Below are positions 7,883 through 24,585 of a stretch of DNA of 49,434 bases, piece by piece. The translations under genes and the position numbers were made by a program. The notes beneath the pieces were generated by a model. The model did not search any database, had not been told where the DNA came from, and was given only the letters and a program-made list of their open reading frames with translations. The stretch is from Acidobacteriota bacterium. GTDB taxonomy: Bacteria > Acidobacteriota > Terriglobia > Terriglobales > Acidobacteriaceae. Each line of letters begins with the position of its first letter. The stretch's first letter is position 1. The stretch is from positions 1-49,434 of the forward strand of contig JAJXZL010000021.1 in NCBI GenBank assembly GCA_021780075.1, written 5' to 3'.

Positions 7883-8833
7883 CTATTCCAAGCCGTGGGG
7901 AACAACGTTGACTTGCTGTGGCGCATACACCTTTGCCGCCGGGCCGCCCACTTTGAGGTTCATCGTCTGCACCTCGGGTTTCTCCTTCAGTGGCGAGGTA
8001 AAGCTTAGCCGGTACTGGTTTTGCATGGCTTCGTTGATCTGGGCAAAGTAGGGCGAGAAGGACACTGGATCGCCGAGGCCGTCCCAGTAGCTGTAGCCGC
8101 CTGTCACCTGGGTCAGCTGGGCCAGCAGGTTCTGGCCGGTGTTGGTTTCATAGTTGGTGTTGTCCAGCATCCCTTGGTTGCGCCAGTAAATGGAATACAC
8201 CACCAATCCAGCCCGCGCCGAATCTGTGATGGCTGCCTGAACATAGGGATCGTCCGGGTCATAGCGCAGGTTGTAAATGTCCACGCCATCGGTAATCATC
8301 ACCACTTCGCGCCGCGCCATGTTGTTGCGCGAGGGCCAGTTGTGAGCGAGGTCAGAGAGGCAGAAGTAGGGTCCTCCACTGGAGCCGGGAAGTCCGGCGG
8401 GCATGTGTAGCCCGTGTGCCACCTGGGCGTGATTTGTGGTCAGCGGCCCAGTCAGCAAAGCGCGCCCGTTGTCCATGTATCCAAGCGAAACCGCCACATT
8501 GGGCGGCAGGTTCTGGATAAAGTTCGCGATGTCGTCGAGCTGCTGCCCGAGACTAGTGCGGGCTGAGCTGTCAATCAGCACCACCAGTTCAACTAGATCT
8601 TCCGGCTTATTCAAACGTACCCAGTTGCTGATGGTGGCTTCTTTCCCATTCACCTTAAGTCGCAAATCCTGAATTCTGATGTTGGGCGGCGCCTCTGACT
8701 TCTTTTTAGGCAAAACTGTCACAATAGCGTGCCCTCGTCCAATTTCATCCGCCGGTGCAGATTTGGGGAATGCCGGTGCAACCAATGCCAGCGCTCCCAA
8801 GGCCATTCCAATGGCCATTTCGTGCCTTTTCAT
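7883..8833 (-). CDS. Secreted VWFA-domain-like protein with degenerate MIDAS
   Basis: A 316-residue exported protein. A signal peptide (about 1-25) precedes a von Willebrand factor A-like domain (about 80-290). The first metal-site strand reads VVLIDSSARTS; the usual DxSxS has become D88-S-S-A-R92, so the MIDAS is imperfect. A later VMITDGVD (179-185) matches the third MIDAS element. This is the type of VWFA-related protein common in Acidobacteriota, usually without assigned function, probably mediating protein-protein contacts in the periplasm or outside. The start at 8833 was chosen for its signal peptide and an AAGGGAG ribosome binding site 8 bp upstream; the longer frame to 8920 lacks both. 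It diverges from rplA, so the 422-bp gap between them holds both promoters. Confidence 0.8.
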   Translation of the reverse strand: MKRHEMAIGMALGALALVAPAFPKSAPADEIGRGHAIVTVLPKKKSEAPPNIRIQDLRLKVNGKEATISNWVRLNKPEDLVELVVLIDSSARTSLGQQLDDIANFIQNLPPNVAVSLGYMDNGRALLTGPLTTNHAQVAHGLHMPAGLPGSSGGPYFCLSDLAHNWPSRNNMARREVVMITDGVDIYNLRYDPDDPYVQAAITDSARAGLVVYSIYWRNQGMLDNTNYETNTGQNLLAQLTQVTGGYSYWDGLGDPVSFSPYFAQINEAMQNQYRLSFTSPLKEKPEVQTMNLKVGGPAAKVYAPQQVNVVPHGLE

Positions 8834-9062
8834 ACAGATTGCTCCCTTTCGAGGCGTGAATGCCCGCCCGGCAGCTCCGCCGGCACGGCTTGCACATGAC
8901 CTCACACTACAAATGAACACTGAACTGAATCGTTAGATGCGCGCCCGAGGCAAAGCGTCTGTATTCAGCAGCTACAACTGTACGCCCAGACACCTCACAC
9001 TGTGCCGAATTATGTTCAATCCGGGTGGAGGGCTCGCTGACAGGGAAGCCGCCCAAGCGCAG

Positions 9063-9091
9063 TTGCATTTCGATTGCCACTCCAGTATGAT
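9063..9091 (+). promoter_or_regulatory. Sigma70-type promoter for rplA-rplJ-rplL
   Basis: TTGCAT (9063-9068), a 17-bp spacer and TATGAT (9086-9091) lie about 165 bp before the rplA ATG. The -10 matches five of six consensus bases and the spacer is ideal; the -35 matches three. Because rplA is cut off from rplK by a terminator and oppositely oriented genes, it needs its own promoter, which supports this call. I saw nothing else recognisable in the 8834-9062 part of the gap. Confidence 0.55.
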
Positions 9092-9195
9092 TCACAGATG
9101 TGCCCGGAGTTGACTTCGGGCCGTCACATACACCACGGCTTTTGGACCCGTTCGAGGCCGGCCCGGGCAAGGCGACAAGAAACGTTGCCTCTGCG

Positions 9196-9230
9196 GCCAG
9201 CAGCCGGGTTCCCTGCAAAGCAGGGCTGGC
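9196..9230 (+). promoter_or_regulatory. Structured rplA leader, possible L1 autoregulatory site
   Basis: GCCAG (9196-9200) pairs with CTGGC (9226-9230), and CCCTGC (9211-9216) with GCAGGG (9220-9225). This makes two stacked stems separated by a one-sided internal loop of ten bases on the 5' strand. In well-studied bacteria L1 represses its own operon by binding such a stem-asymmetric-loop-stem. The fold is seen; the L1 role is inference. Confidence 0.4.
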
Positions 9231-9255
9231 AAGGGCGGTGGGAGACGAGGGGAAA

Positions 9256-9966
9256 ATGGCAAGAAAAGCCAGCAAAAATATTGTGAAGGCGCGCGCGGCA
9301 GTCACCCGGCCCGCGTATCCGCTGCCTGAGGCCGTCGATCTGCTCAAGCAGGTCAAGTATGCCAAGTTCGACGAGACCGTCGACCTGACCATGCGGCTGG
9401 GCGTTGACACCCGACACGCTGACCAGATGGTGCGCGGAACCGTTGTGCTGCCCCATGGACTGGGCAAGACTAAGACCGTAGCCGTGATTGCAACCGGCGA
9501 TCGCCAGAAGGAAGCTCAGGAGGCCGGTGCCGACTTTGTGGGCGGCGAAGAGATGGTCGAGAAGATCCAGAAAGAAAACTGGACAGCTTTCGATGCGCTG
9601 ATCGCCACACCGGACATGATGAAGGTGGTAGGCCGCTTGGGCAAGGTGCTCGGACCCAAGGGCTTGATGCCCAACCCCAAGACAGGGACCGTGACTCTGG
9701 ATGTGGCTTCGGCGGTGAAAGAGATCAAGGCCGGCAAGGTGGAGTTCCGCGCAGATAAGACCAGCCTGGTGCATGTGCCGGTGGGCAAGCTGAGCTTTTC
9801 GCCTGAGAAGCTGGTGGAGAACGCCACGACCGTTATTTCCTCGATCGTGCGCGCCAAGCCTTCAGCGGCCAAGGGCAAGTACATCAAGAGCGTAACGCTA
9901 AGCTCGACGATGGGGCCCGGTGTTCCGCTGGATTCGGCAGTGGCCGACGCGGCTGGCAAGCACTAA
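9256..9966 (+). CDS. rplA: 50S ribosomal protein L1
   Basis: L1 builds the mobile stalk at the ribosomal E site and, in many bacteria, represses its own operon. The 236-residue protein shows the family pattern: [13 protein letters not shown] at the N-terminus, [40 protein letters not shown] (the conserved L1 signature) and [20 protein letters not shown]. The start at 9256 has GAGGGG just upstream and aligns with the normal L1 N-terminus; an in-frame ATG at 9100 would add a 52-residue unrelated extension. L1 leads an rplA-rplJ-rplL unit. Its usual upstream partner rplK is 8 kb away, so this L1 cannot share the rplK leader as in the classical L11 operon. Confidence 0.97.
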   Translation: MARKASKNIVKARAAVTRPAYPLPEAVDLLKQVKYAKFDETVDLTMRLGVDTRHADQMVRGTVVLPHGLGKTKTVAVIATGDRQKEAQEAGADFVGGEEMVEKIQKENWTAFDALIATPDMMKVVGRLGKVLGPKGLMPNPKTGTVTLDVASAVKEIKAGKVEFRADKTSLVHVPVGKLSFSPEKLVENATTVISSIVRAKPSAAKGKYIKSVTLSSTMGPGVPLDSAVADAAGKH

Positions 9967-10070
9967 ACAGAGATCAAGGGCCAGGGATCAGGAGTCACCC
10001 CGTTGCTGGGGCTGGCTGAAGATCCTCCCGGCTCAGGTTGAGATGCAAGACGTCAGGATTTGAACAGAGA

Positions 10071-10102
10071 GCGCCGTGAGCGGCGCGACCCGCTGAGGGG
10101 AG
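10071..10102 (+). promoter_or_regulatory. Hairpin and ribosome binding site in the rplJ leader
   Basis: GCGCCG (10071-10076) pairs with CGGCGC (10081-10086) around a TGAG loop, followed by GAGGGGAG close to the rplJ ATG. The 143-bp rplA-rplJ spacer is the place where the L10/L12 complex usually binds its mRNA to repress translation. I could not identify the canonical L10-leader sequence motif, so only a structured leader is claimed. Confidence 0.35.
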
Positions 10103-10109
10103 CAGGAAA

Positions 10110-10646
10110 ATGGCGATTTCGAAAGCGAAAAAGAAGGAGAAGGTTCAGCTGCTGGCCAAGGAGCTGGAGACTTCGACAACGGCAATCATCGGCACCTTTG
10201 CCAAGCTGACCGTGGCGCAGGACTTTGCTCTGCGCAAGGTGGTTCGCGAGTCGGGCGGCAAGTATCGCGTGGTCAAGAACAAGCTGGCGGCCATTTCGGG
10301 CGAGGGCACGCAGGTTGAAGAGGCGCTGAAAGGCCTGAAGGGCGTGAGCGCCGTGGCGTTTACCTCCGGCGACCCGGTCGCACTGGCCAAGGGATTTGCC
10401 AAGTGGGTGGGTGAGAACGCGGAGTTCCAGTTCAAGCTGGGCATCGTGGACGGCAAGCTGCTGAGCGTGGAAGAGGTCAAGGCATTGGCCACCATGCCGG
10501 GCAAGGAAGAGATCTTTGCCAAGCTGCTGTTCCTCATCAATGCGCCGGCGCAGCGGCTGGCTACGGTTATCAATGCCGCGGGTCGCGATCTGGCGGTGGT
10601 TCTAGGCCAGGGCGTGGAAAAAGAAAAGTTTGCCGGAGCGGCGTAG
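10110..10646 (+). CDS. rplJ: 50S ribosomal protein L10
   Basis: L10 anchors the L7/L12 dimers to the ribosome as the stalk base. The 178-residue protein begins MAISKAKKKEKVQLL and contains the family segments ELETSTTAIIGTFAKLTVAQ and RKVVRESGGKYRVVKNKLA. The long C-terminal helix INAPAQRLATVINAAGRDLAVVL carries the L12-binding sites. Length is normal. The ribosome binding site GAGGGGAGCAGG precedes the ATG. It follows rplA by 143 bp and precedes rplL by 172 bp, the conserved order. Confidence 0.97.
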   Translation: MAISKAKKKEKVQLLAKELETSTTAIIGTFAKLTVAQDFALRKVVRESGGKYRVVKNKLAAISGEGTQVEEALKGLKGVSAVAFTSGDPVALAKGFAKWVGENAEFQFKLGIVDGKLLSVEEVKALATMPGKEEIFAKLLFLINAPAQRLATVINAAGRDLAVVLGQGVEKEKFAGAA

Positions 10647-10660
10647 AGCTGCAGCGGCCG

Positions 10661-10674
10661 CGCCCTTCAGGGCG
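10661..10674 (+). promoter_or_regulatory. Small hairpin in the rplJ-rplL spacer
   Basis: CGCCCT (10661-10666) and AGGGCG (10669-10674) form a tight stem followed nine bases later by GGTTTTGG. It may be a weak attenuator or mRNA-processing signal adjusting L12 to L10 output. No promoter is evident in the rest of this 172-bp spacer. Confidence 0.3.
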
Positions 10675-10818
10675 TACGGTTTTGGAGCAGGGATTTCGGC
10701 TGTAAAGCGGGCAGGAAGGGCGCGGGTCTGGGCGCATCGGAAACTCCCGGTCATGGTTTGCAGTCGGGCTGAAAATTGAGCAACAAGCAATTCAAACGGT
10801 TTTGATTGGAGAAGAAAA

Positions 10819-11196
10819 ATGGCGGATCTCGCACAGTTGGAAGAGCAGATTGTAAGCCTGAGCCTGCTGGAAGCAGCGGCCCTGGTGAAGAAGCTGGAAG
10901 AGCGGCTTGGCGTTTCGGCGGCTGCGGCGGCCCCGGTGGTTGTGGCTGGCGGCGGCGCTGGCGCGGCGGCTCCAGCGGCTGAGGAGAAGACGGAGTTCCA
11001 GGTCATCCTCAAGGATGCCGGCGCGAACAAGATCAACACCATCAAGGCTGTCCGTGAAGTGACTTCACTCGGCCTGAAGGAAGCCAAGGACCTGGTCGAT
11101 GGCGCCCCCAAGGCGCTGAAGGAGAGCGCGACCAAGGATGAGGCCGAGGCGATCAAGAAGAAGTTTGAAGGCGTCGCCACCATCGAAGTCAAGTAA
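10819..11196 (+). CDS. rplL: 50S ribosomal protein L7/L12
   Basis: L7/L12 forms the flexible stalk that recruits translation factors and stimulates their GTPase activity. The 125-residue protein has the N-terminal dimerisation helices ([30 protein letters not shown]), an alanine/glycine hinge (about 37-55), and the C-terminal factor-binding domain with [40 protein letters not shown] and a closing [14 protein letters not shown] ribosome binding site lies 8 bp upstream of the ATG. It is followed by an attenuator-like structure and a very long spacer before rpoB. Confidence 0.98.
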   Translation: MADLAQLEEQIVSLSLLEAAALVKKLEERLGVSAAAAAPVVVAGGGAGAAAPAAEEKTEFQVILKDAGANKINTIKAVREVTSLGLKEAKDLVDGAPKALKESATKDEAEAIKKKFEGVATIEVK

Positions 11197-11215
11197 CAAA
11201 CGGAACTTGCAAGGC

Positions 11216-11283
11216 GGGCCGGGACGCGCTACGATAGAAGTTGCGCGTCTTTCCGGCCCATTCCGGTTTTCTTAGGGAATGGG
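11216..11283 (+). terminator. Attenuator-like alternative hairpins after rplL
   Basis: Hairpin 1: GGGCCGGGACGCGC (11216-11229) pairs with GCGCGTC (11243-11249) and CCGGCCC (11253-11259), leaving a TTT bulge; TTTTCTT follows at 11267. Hairpin 2: CCCATTCC (11257-11264) pairs with GGAATGGG (11276-11283). The two share bases 11257-11259 and cannot form together, and hairpin 2 holds the T-tract in its loop. Partial termination or an RNase III-type processing site between rplL and rpoB would fit what is known in E. coli. Confidence 0.55.
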
Positions 11284-11929
11284 TGGGAGCTGAGGGGGCG
11301 CGTCTTGAGATGAGCGGCAGGGCACGCAATTGCTCGCAGGCTGGAGTAGAGCCAGGCACTCCGGTGGCGGGCAGCGAGTGAGCTTTAAGTGCCTTAGGGT
11401 CAAGGGGGTGGGCGGATTTCACCTTGACGGGCGGCAGTGGCTGGCGGGCGAGCGGCAGAAGCGAGCTTTGGGATCGGCGAGAGCAGAGCAAGAGAATTCG
11501 GATGGGAGCACAGGCGATAAGCCGCGCTCGTGAGGCATTGCGTCCTTACGGGCTTTTCGTGTCTCCCGCCCATGGCAGACAAAGCATTTTACGGCGAACT
11601 CTACCATATGCGCGCTGTAATGTGGCAAGTTTTTTATCGGCGCGCCTGCTTCTCCAATTGTGCGCAGTCTAGCGCACAGGCCCGTCATGCGGCAACGCCT
11701 GCACCATGCTTTTTGACGCGACTCTCAGGCAGACAGGCCTGGCGCGGGTTCTCCGGCGCTGCGGTGGCCTGACTCAGGGCTGCTGAATCGTTCGGGTGGG
11801 ATTGGCTTCGCAGTTTGCCAGTCTGGAATATTTGATTTTTTACCGTAATCTGTCGGCGCCTCGAGACTCGGGCGCTGGCCCGGCGCAGAGCTTAACGCCT
11901 TGCCGGAGTGAAGAGCCCAGGAGTGAAGC
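11284..11929 (+). other. Long non-coding rplL-rpoB leader
   Basis: About 650 bp without a credible gene. It holds several hairpins: GTCAAGG with CCTTGAC (11399-11405 / 11422-11428), and TGTGCGC with GCGCACA (11659-11665 / 11672-11678). The left part is G-rich, the right part (from about 11580) is AT-richer and may hold an rpoB promoter, though I found no strong -35/-10 pair. The short frames here lack ribosome binding sites and resemble no known protein. Confidence 0.5.
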
Positions 11930-16411
<4,482 letters not shown>

Positions 16412-16590
16412 ACGCGGCAGTGGTTTGCAGGCCGGTCCGGAGCGGCATTGAAATCGTTCCGGGCCGAGCGTGAAATTGACAGGGTCCTTCTTGAAGGCGG
16501 TAAACGCCGCTTCCCGGGAAGGAAGGATCCTTAAGCAATCCCGGGAAAAAGCCGCGGCAGGCGCCGAAAGGCCCGCCAAGGAGGGTCGCC
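16412..16590 (+). other. Structured rpoB-rpoC spacer
   Basis: A 179-bp spacer, longer than is common for rpoBC. It contains two copies of the palindrome TCCCGGGA (16512-16519 and 16539-16546) flanking another palindrome, AAGGATCCTT (16523-16532), so several foldings are possible. TTGACA at 16476-16481 is a perfect -35 hexamer, but the only following -10 candidate (TAAACG at 16501) has a 19-bp gap and a poor match. AAGGAGG at the end is the rpoC ribosome binding site. Confidence 0.4.
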
Positions 16591-20781
<4,191 letters not shown>

Positions 20782-20834
20782 AAGCAAAACTCGAACCGAC
20801 CACGGCTTTGACCCTTGAAGTCAGCTAACAAACA

Positions 20835-20863
20835 AAGAGGCCCGGCATCATGCCGGGCCTCTT
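20835..20863. terminator. Bidirectional terminator after rpoC
   Basis: AAGAGGCCCGGCA (20835-20847) and TGCCGGGCCTCTT (20851-20863) form a perfect 13-bp stem with a TCA loop, followed on the + strand by CTTTTCC. It lies 53 bp after the rpoC stop and 11 bp before the stop of the convergent GGDEF gene, so it can end both transcripts. Confidence 0.9.
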
Positions 20864-20873
20864 CTTTTCCTGC

Positions 20874-23264
20874 TCAGTCGCGAAAGGGAAGTCTTGGTGT
20901 GTTGTGCTGGGAGGGCAGGTTGCCGGTGATGCGTTTGCTCTCTTTGCTCGCGTACATTGCGATATCGGCGGCTTTCAGCAGAGTCTCAGCGGTTGTGCCA
21001 TCCACCGGATACAGAGCGATGCCCATGCTGGCCGAGCCGCGCAGCAGGTGGCCTTCCACAGCAAAAGGCGCGTCGAAGCAGCGCTCGAGTCGCTGAACGA
21101 TTTCTTCCACTTCCGCATGGCTGCGCGCGACTGACACCAGGGCCGCAAATTCGTCGCCGCCGAGGCGCGCCAGCATATCGCCATTGCGCAATTGGCGCCG
21201 CATGCGCGCCGACACTTCCTGCAGATACAGGTCGCCCACGTGGTGGCCATAGACGTCATTCACCTGCTTGAATTCGTCCAGGTCAACATAGATGAGGCCG
21301 AAATAGGATGCCTTCTCCTGCGCCTTGTTGATCTGCTCCTCAAGATAACGCTCCAGTGAGAAGCGGTTGTAAACGTCGGTGAGCAAATCGAACTCCGAGC
21401 GATACACCAGATCGGAGTAGAGCTTGCGCGTCTCAATGGCAAGCGCGGCGAGCCGGGCTCCCGTCGAGAGTGCGTTCGATTCTGCTTCCGTATCGGTTTC
21501 ATTCCTGCGGAGCGCCGCATAGATCGTTCCCAGCACACCCCCTGCGCGTGCTGGAATTTCCTTGCTCGCGATGCGCAGGCCTATCTTCTTGTCCGGCGGT
21601 TTTCCCACCCGCGATCCATCGGATATTTCGCACCATGAGTGTGCGTCAGCCAGCATGAACGAGACCATCTCCGTGATGTGCTCCATGATCTCCACTAGCG
21701 GCCGCGAACTGTTGATGTCCTCCAATATCTGGCTGCGCCACTGCTCCAGTTGTACGGCCCGCCGTTCCTGTGCGGCTTCCAGCTCAATCTGTGCGGTGAT
21801 CGCCGCAGTTTGCTGTCGCACCCTCCTGCGCAGCGCCCTGACCCAGGCGCTCACGGCGAGCACAAGCACAGCCATTACGCCGACAAGATTGAAAAGATTG
21901 CCCACGGTCCACCAGGGGGCCTTGGCCATCACAACAAGATCGTTAGGCGAGCGCAGCAGAATGTTGAACGGCACGCGCGTGTCGAAATTATTTGACCCGT
22001 TCATGAAGCAGACGCCGGTCACGCGGACCTTTGAGCCGCGCGCCACATGCTTCATCGAGGGGAGCGGGTCGGCATCCGGGTTATCTGGAGCCGGGTGCCT
22101 GTAGATGGCTGAAAACAGATTGTCATCCGCTGCCAGAACATATTCGTCCTGCGTGGCGCCTCGCACCTCGGCCACCACCTCGCCCTCAATGGAGACGAGG
22201 TCAAAGAGATTTCTGCTGGTCGAGAGCTGATCCCAGTTCGCTTGCTGTGGCCGGATTGGCGCCGGCTTGCCGCTGTCCAGAAGTTCCGCGCCGGTCAAAG
22301 CGAGAAAACCGTCGTGCACATCAGGGAAGCCGGTTGCGTCTGCCTGATCGCCTATGTGCAACGGTTCAATTGAGGATGTCATCACCCAGAGGCTCTTCGT
22401 GCCGTCCTGCAGCACTGCCATCGAGCCGGGCTGAAAGTATGTGACCGTGCCACGTACCCGGATGCGCCGGCTGAGATTGCTGACGTGGTAGTAGGAGAGG
22501 ATGCTGTCCATCGGCGTTATGGGCAACGTCCAGGGATGGGTGCCAGCGTATTTGATCACCTTCACTCCTTCGAGTGAAGTCACATGCAGCAGGATCCCCG
22601 TCTGCTGCATCTTGCCGTCGAACCGTCCGGAAACTGTTCCTGTCACCTCGACTTCAGCGTCCAGCAGGTCGTGAAGTACCTCGGAATTGTCGACGTCGAC
22701 CACGGCGCCAATCTCTCCGCCGTCCAGGTGGAGCTGAAGGAATGCGCTGCGGACGCTGGAACTGATGACCGTGTCGGCATTGCGGACAACCGCATGCACT
22801 GTGACAAGACGGCAGTCAAACTGGGAGCGGATAAGCTCGTCGAAGGTTGCAGGCTCCGGCTGTGGGCGGGCGCCATGCCGCAGCAAAGTGATGGTTTTGG
22901 CAATCACGATCGGACGGAAGCTGGCCTGGGTCTTGCCTTCGATCTGTACCTGATCGCCAGGCGTCAGCAGGATGCCGTTGGGCGATTCCACATAAATGGC
23001 GCCCTCACTGTTCTGCACAAACAGCACATTCTCATAGCTTCTGAAATAAGTGACTGTTGCCTTGAACGAAACAGGCATGCCAGTGTTTGCTTCTTCATTG
23101 GTTAAGTTGTGAATGACGCGCAGGGAAGTGAGTGTCCCGGGAGCGCTCGCCCACGCCGGGGAATGTAATGCGGCAAGAAGCAGCGCCGCAGTCATGAATC
23201 CGCGCAGGAGGGAGCGGCCAGCCATGCCGGCATACTGCAGCCTGATTGCTCCTGCACCCCCCAT
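20874..23264 (-). CDS. Membrane-bound GGDEF diguanylate cyclase with periplasmic sensor region
   Basis: Makes cyclic di-GMP from two GTP, a second messenger for attachment and motility. The 796-residue protein has a signal or anchor segment (about 18-40), a large periplasmic region (about 41-450) of beta-rich repeats that look OB-fold-like (VTYFRSYENVLFVQNSEGAIYVE and the similar RGTVTYFQPGSMAVLQDG), one transmembrane helix (about 452-473), a coiled stretch (about 478-515), a GAF-like region (about 515-612), and a GGDEF domain. The active site GGDEF at 702-706 is intact, as is the inhibitory I-site RNGD (Arg693, Asp696). No EAL domain follows. The start at 23264 has GGAAGGG upstream; a later ATG at 23225 has none. 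It is divergent from arginase. Confidence 0.9.
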   Translation of the reverse strand: MGGAGAIRLQYAGMAGRSLLRGFMTAALLLAALHSPAWASAPGTLTSLRVIHNLTNEEANTGMPVSFKATVTYFRSYENVLFVQNSEGAIYVESPNGILLTPGDQVQIEGKTQASFRPIVIAKTITLLRHGARPQPEPATFDELIRSQFDCRLVTVHAVVRNADTVISSSVRSAFLQLHLDGGEIGAVVDVDNSEVLHDLLDAEVEVTGTVSGRFDGKMQQTGILLHVTSLEGVKVIKYAGTHPWTLPITPMDSILSYYHVSNLSRRIRVRGTVTYFQPGSMAVLQDGTKSLWVMTSSIEPLHIGDQADATGFPDVHDGFLALTGAELLDSGKPAPIRPQQANWDQLSTSRNLFDLVSIEGEVVAEVRGATQDEYVLAADDNLFSAIYRHPAPDNPDADPLPSMKHVARGSKVRVTGVCFMNGSNNFDTRVPFNILLRSPNDLVVMAKAPWWTVGNLFNLVGVMAVLVLAVSAWVRALRRRVRQQTAAITAQIELEAAQERRAVQLEQWRSQILEDINSSRPLVEIMEHITEMVSFMLADAHSWCEISDGSRVGKPPDKKIGLRIASKEIPARAGGVLGTIYAALRRNETDTEAESNALSTGARLAALAIETRKLYSDLVYRSEFDLLTDVYNRFSLERYLEEQINKAQEKASYFGLIYVDLDEFKQVNDVYGHHVGDLYLQEVSARMRRQLRNGDMLARLGGDEFAALVSVARSHAEVEEIVQRLERCFDAPFAVEGHLLRGSASMGIALYPVDGTTAETLLKAADIAMYASKESKRITGNLPSQHNTPRLPFRD

Positions 23265-23544
23265 GATTCAACCCTTCCACATCTTTATTTTTTCTGAAAT
23301 CCCGTGTAATCAATCGCCTATCACATATAAACAACAGGTGTTGCTACGAACCAATTGCAACTTCATCTTACTATCAACTGAAACTTCTCTGATACACCTT
23401 TCGGGCCATGATTATTGGGTCATTACTAAGGGAGTAGTGGTTGTTTTACTATGACTTGCGTGTCAGGGTGTATGTTGGTTGGGTGAGGCCTTGCCTGCTT
23501 CATTGCAGCGCGTATTGAGCACGGGCCATTGGAGAATCTACTGC
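23265..23544. other. Divergent AT-rich intergenic region between GGDEF and arginase genes
   Basis: This 280-bp region is markedly more AT-rich than its surroundings and must hold the promoters of both flanking genes. An inverted repeat, CAACA and TGTTG, at 23332-23343 could be an operator. TACTAT at 23447-23452 is a possible -10 for arginase, but its -35 is weak. No gene is supported here. Confidence 0.35.
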
Positions 23545-24525
23545 ATGTCGAAGGGAATTGAAATACAATCCACTGCTCGTTCGCCTCTGCCCAGCGGAGC
23601 GCAGGTTCAGCCCACACGCAGCATTCGTGTCCTCGGCGTTCCGCTGGACATGGGCGCCAGCCGTCGCGGGGTCGATATGGGCCCCTCCGCCATGCGCGTC
23701 GCCGGTCTGGAGGCACGCCTCGAGGTCTTGGGCCATCAAGTGACCGACGGCGGCAACATCCTTGTCGAGATTGCAGAAACTCAGGCCTTTGGCCACAAGA
23801 ATGCCCGCTACCTCAAGCAGATTGCCGAAACCTGCACGCGCACCGCTGAAGCCGTAGTGGAGACGCTGGAGCAGGGCATGACCCCGCTGGTGCTGGGCGG
23901 CGATCACTCGCTGGCCGCGGGTTCAGTCTCCGGCGTGGCAGAGTTTTACCGCCGCCATAACCAGAAGATCGGACTGGTCTGGATCGATGCCCATTCCGAC
24001 ATCAACACGCCTGAGACCTCGCCCTCGGGCAACGTGCATGGCATGCCGCTGGCTGCCCTGCTGGGGCTGGGCCCCGAGGCGCTGAGCAACATCTTCGGCT
24101 TCTCGCCCAAGATTGCTCCGGAAAATACTGTCCTCCTTGGCGTGCGCGACATTGACGCCGCCGAGCGTGACAACATCCGTCGCGCAGGCCTGGCCGAGGT
24201 CTACACCATGCGCGATATTGACGAGCGCGGCATGCGCGTTGTGATGGAAGAGGCCCTGCGCGCCGCGGGCCGCGGCACCGCCGGCTACCACGTCTCCCTG
24301 GACATGGACTGGATCGATCCCGAAGATGCACCCGGCGTCGGAACGCCCGTGCGCGGCGGCGCAACCTACCGCGAAGCCCACCTCGCCATGGAGATCATCG
24401 CCGACCACGGCCGCATGCTCAGCTTTGAAATGGTCGAGGTCAACCCCGTGATCGACGAGCACAACCGCACCGCCGACCTCGCCGTTGAACTGGCCTGCTC
24501 AGCATTCGGGAAGAAGATCCTGTAA
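23545..24525 (+). CDS. rocF: Arginase
   Basis: Hydrolyses L-arginine to ornithine and urea using two manganese ions. The 326-residue protein has all metal-binding motifs of the ureohydrolase family: GGDHS (His121), DAHSDIN (Asp148, His150, Asp152) and SLDMDWIDP (Asp253, Asp255), then PGVGTPVRGG, and near the end EMVEVNPVIDEHNRTADLA. The wording of the last two blocks fits arginase rather than agmatinase or formimidoylglutamase. The start at 23545 has GGAGA ten bases upstream; the longer frame begins at an unlikely TTG. ddl follows on the same strand after 60 bp. I see no urease or other arginine genes nearby, so it probably serves nitrogen supply or arginine turnover. Confidence 0.93.
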   Translation: MSKGIEIQSTARSPLPSGAQVQPTRSIRVLGVPLDMGASRRGVDMGPSAMRVAGLEARLEVLGHQVTDGGNILVEIAETQAFGHKNARYLKQIAETCTRTAEAVVETLEQGMTPLVLGGDHSLAAGSVSGVAEFYRRHNQKIGLVWIDAHSDINTPETSPSGNVHGMPLAALLGLGPEALSNIFGFSPKIAPENTVLLGVRDIDAAERDNIRRAGLAEVYTMRDIDERGMRVVMEEALRAAGRGTAGYHVSLDMDWIDPEDAPGVGTPVRGGATYREAHLAMEIIADHGRMLSFEMVEVNPVIDEHNRTADLAVELACSAFGKKIL

Positions 24526-24585
24526 GCGGTTCTACACTAGGTCTGTGCGGCTTTCTTTGTTGCTTCATGCCGCGAAAAGTGTGCA

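Noticed and set aside
11207..11235. Promoter-like TTGCAA-17-TACGAT just after rplL
   Set aside because: Its spacer and -10 coincide with the arm and loop of a strong GC-rich hairpin that better explains the sequence; with a 690-base leader to rpoB it is not the likeliest promoter.
11530..11772. An 80-codon frame in the rplL-rpoB spacer
   Set aside because: No ribosome binding site, odd composition and no resemblance to a known protein.
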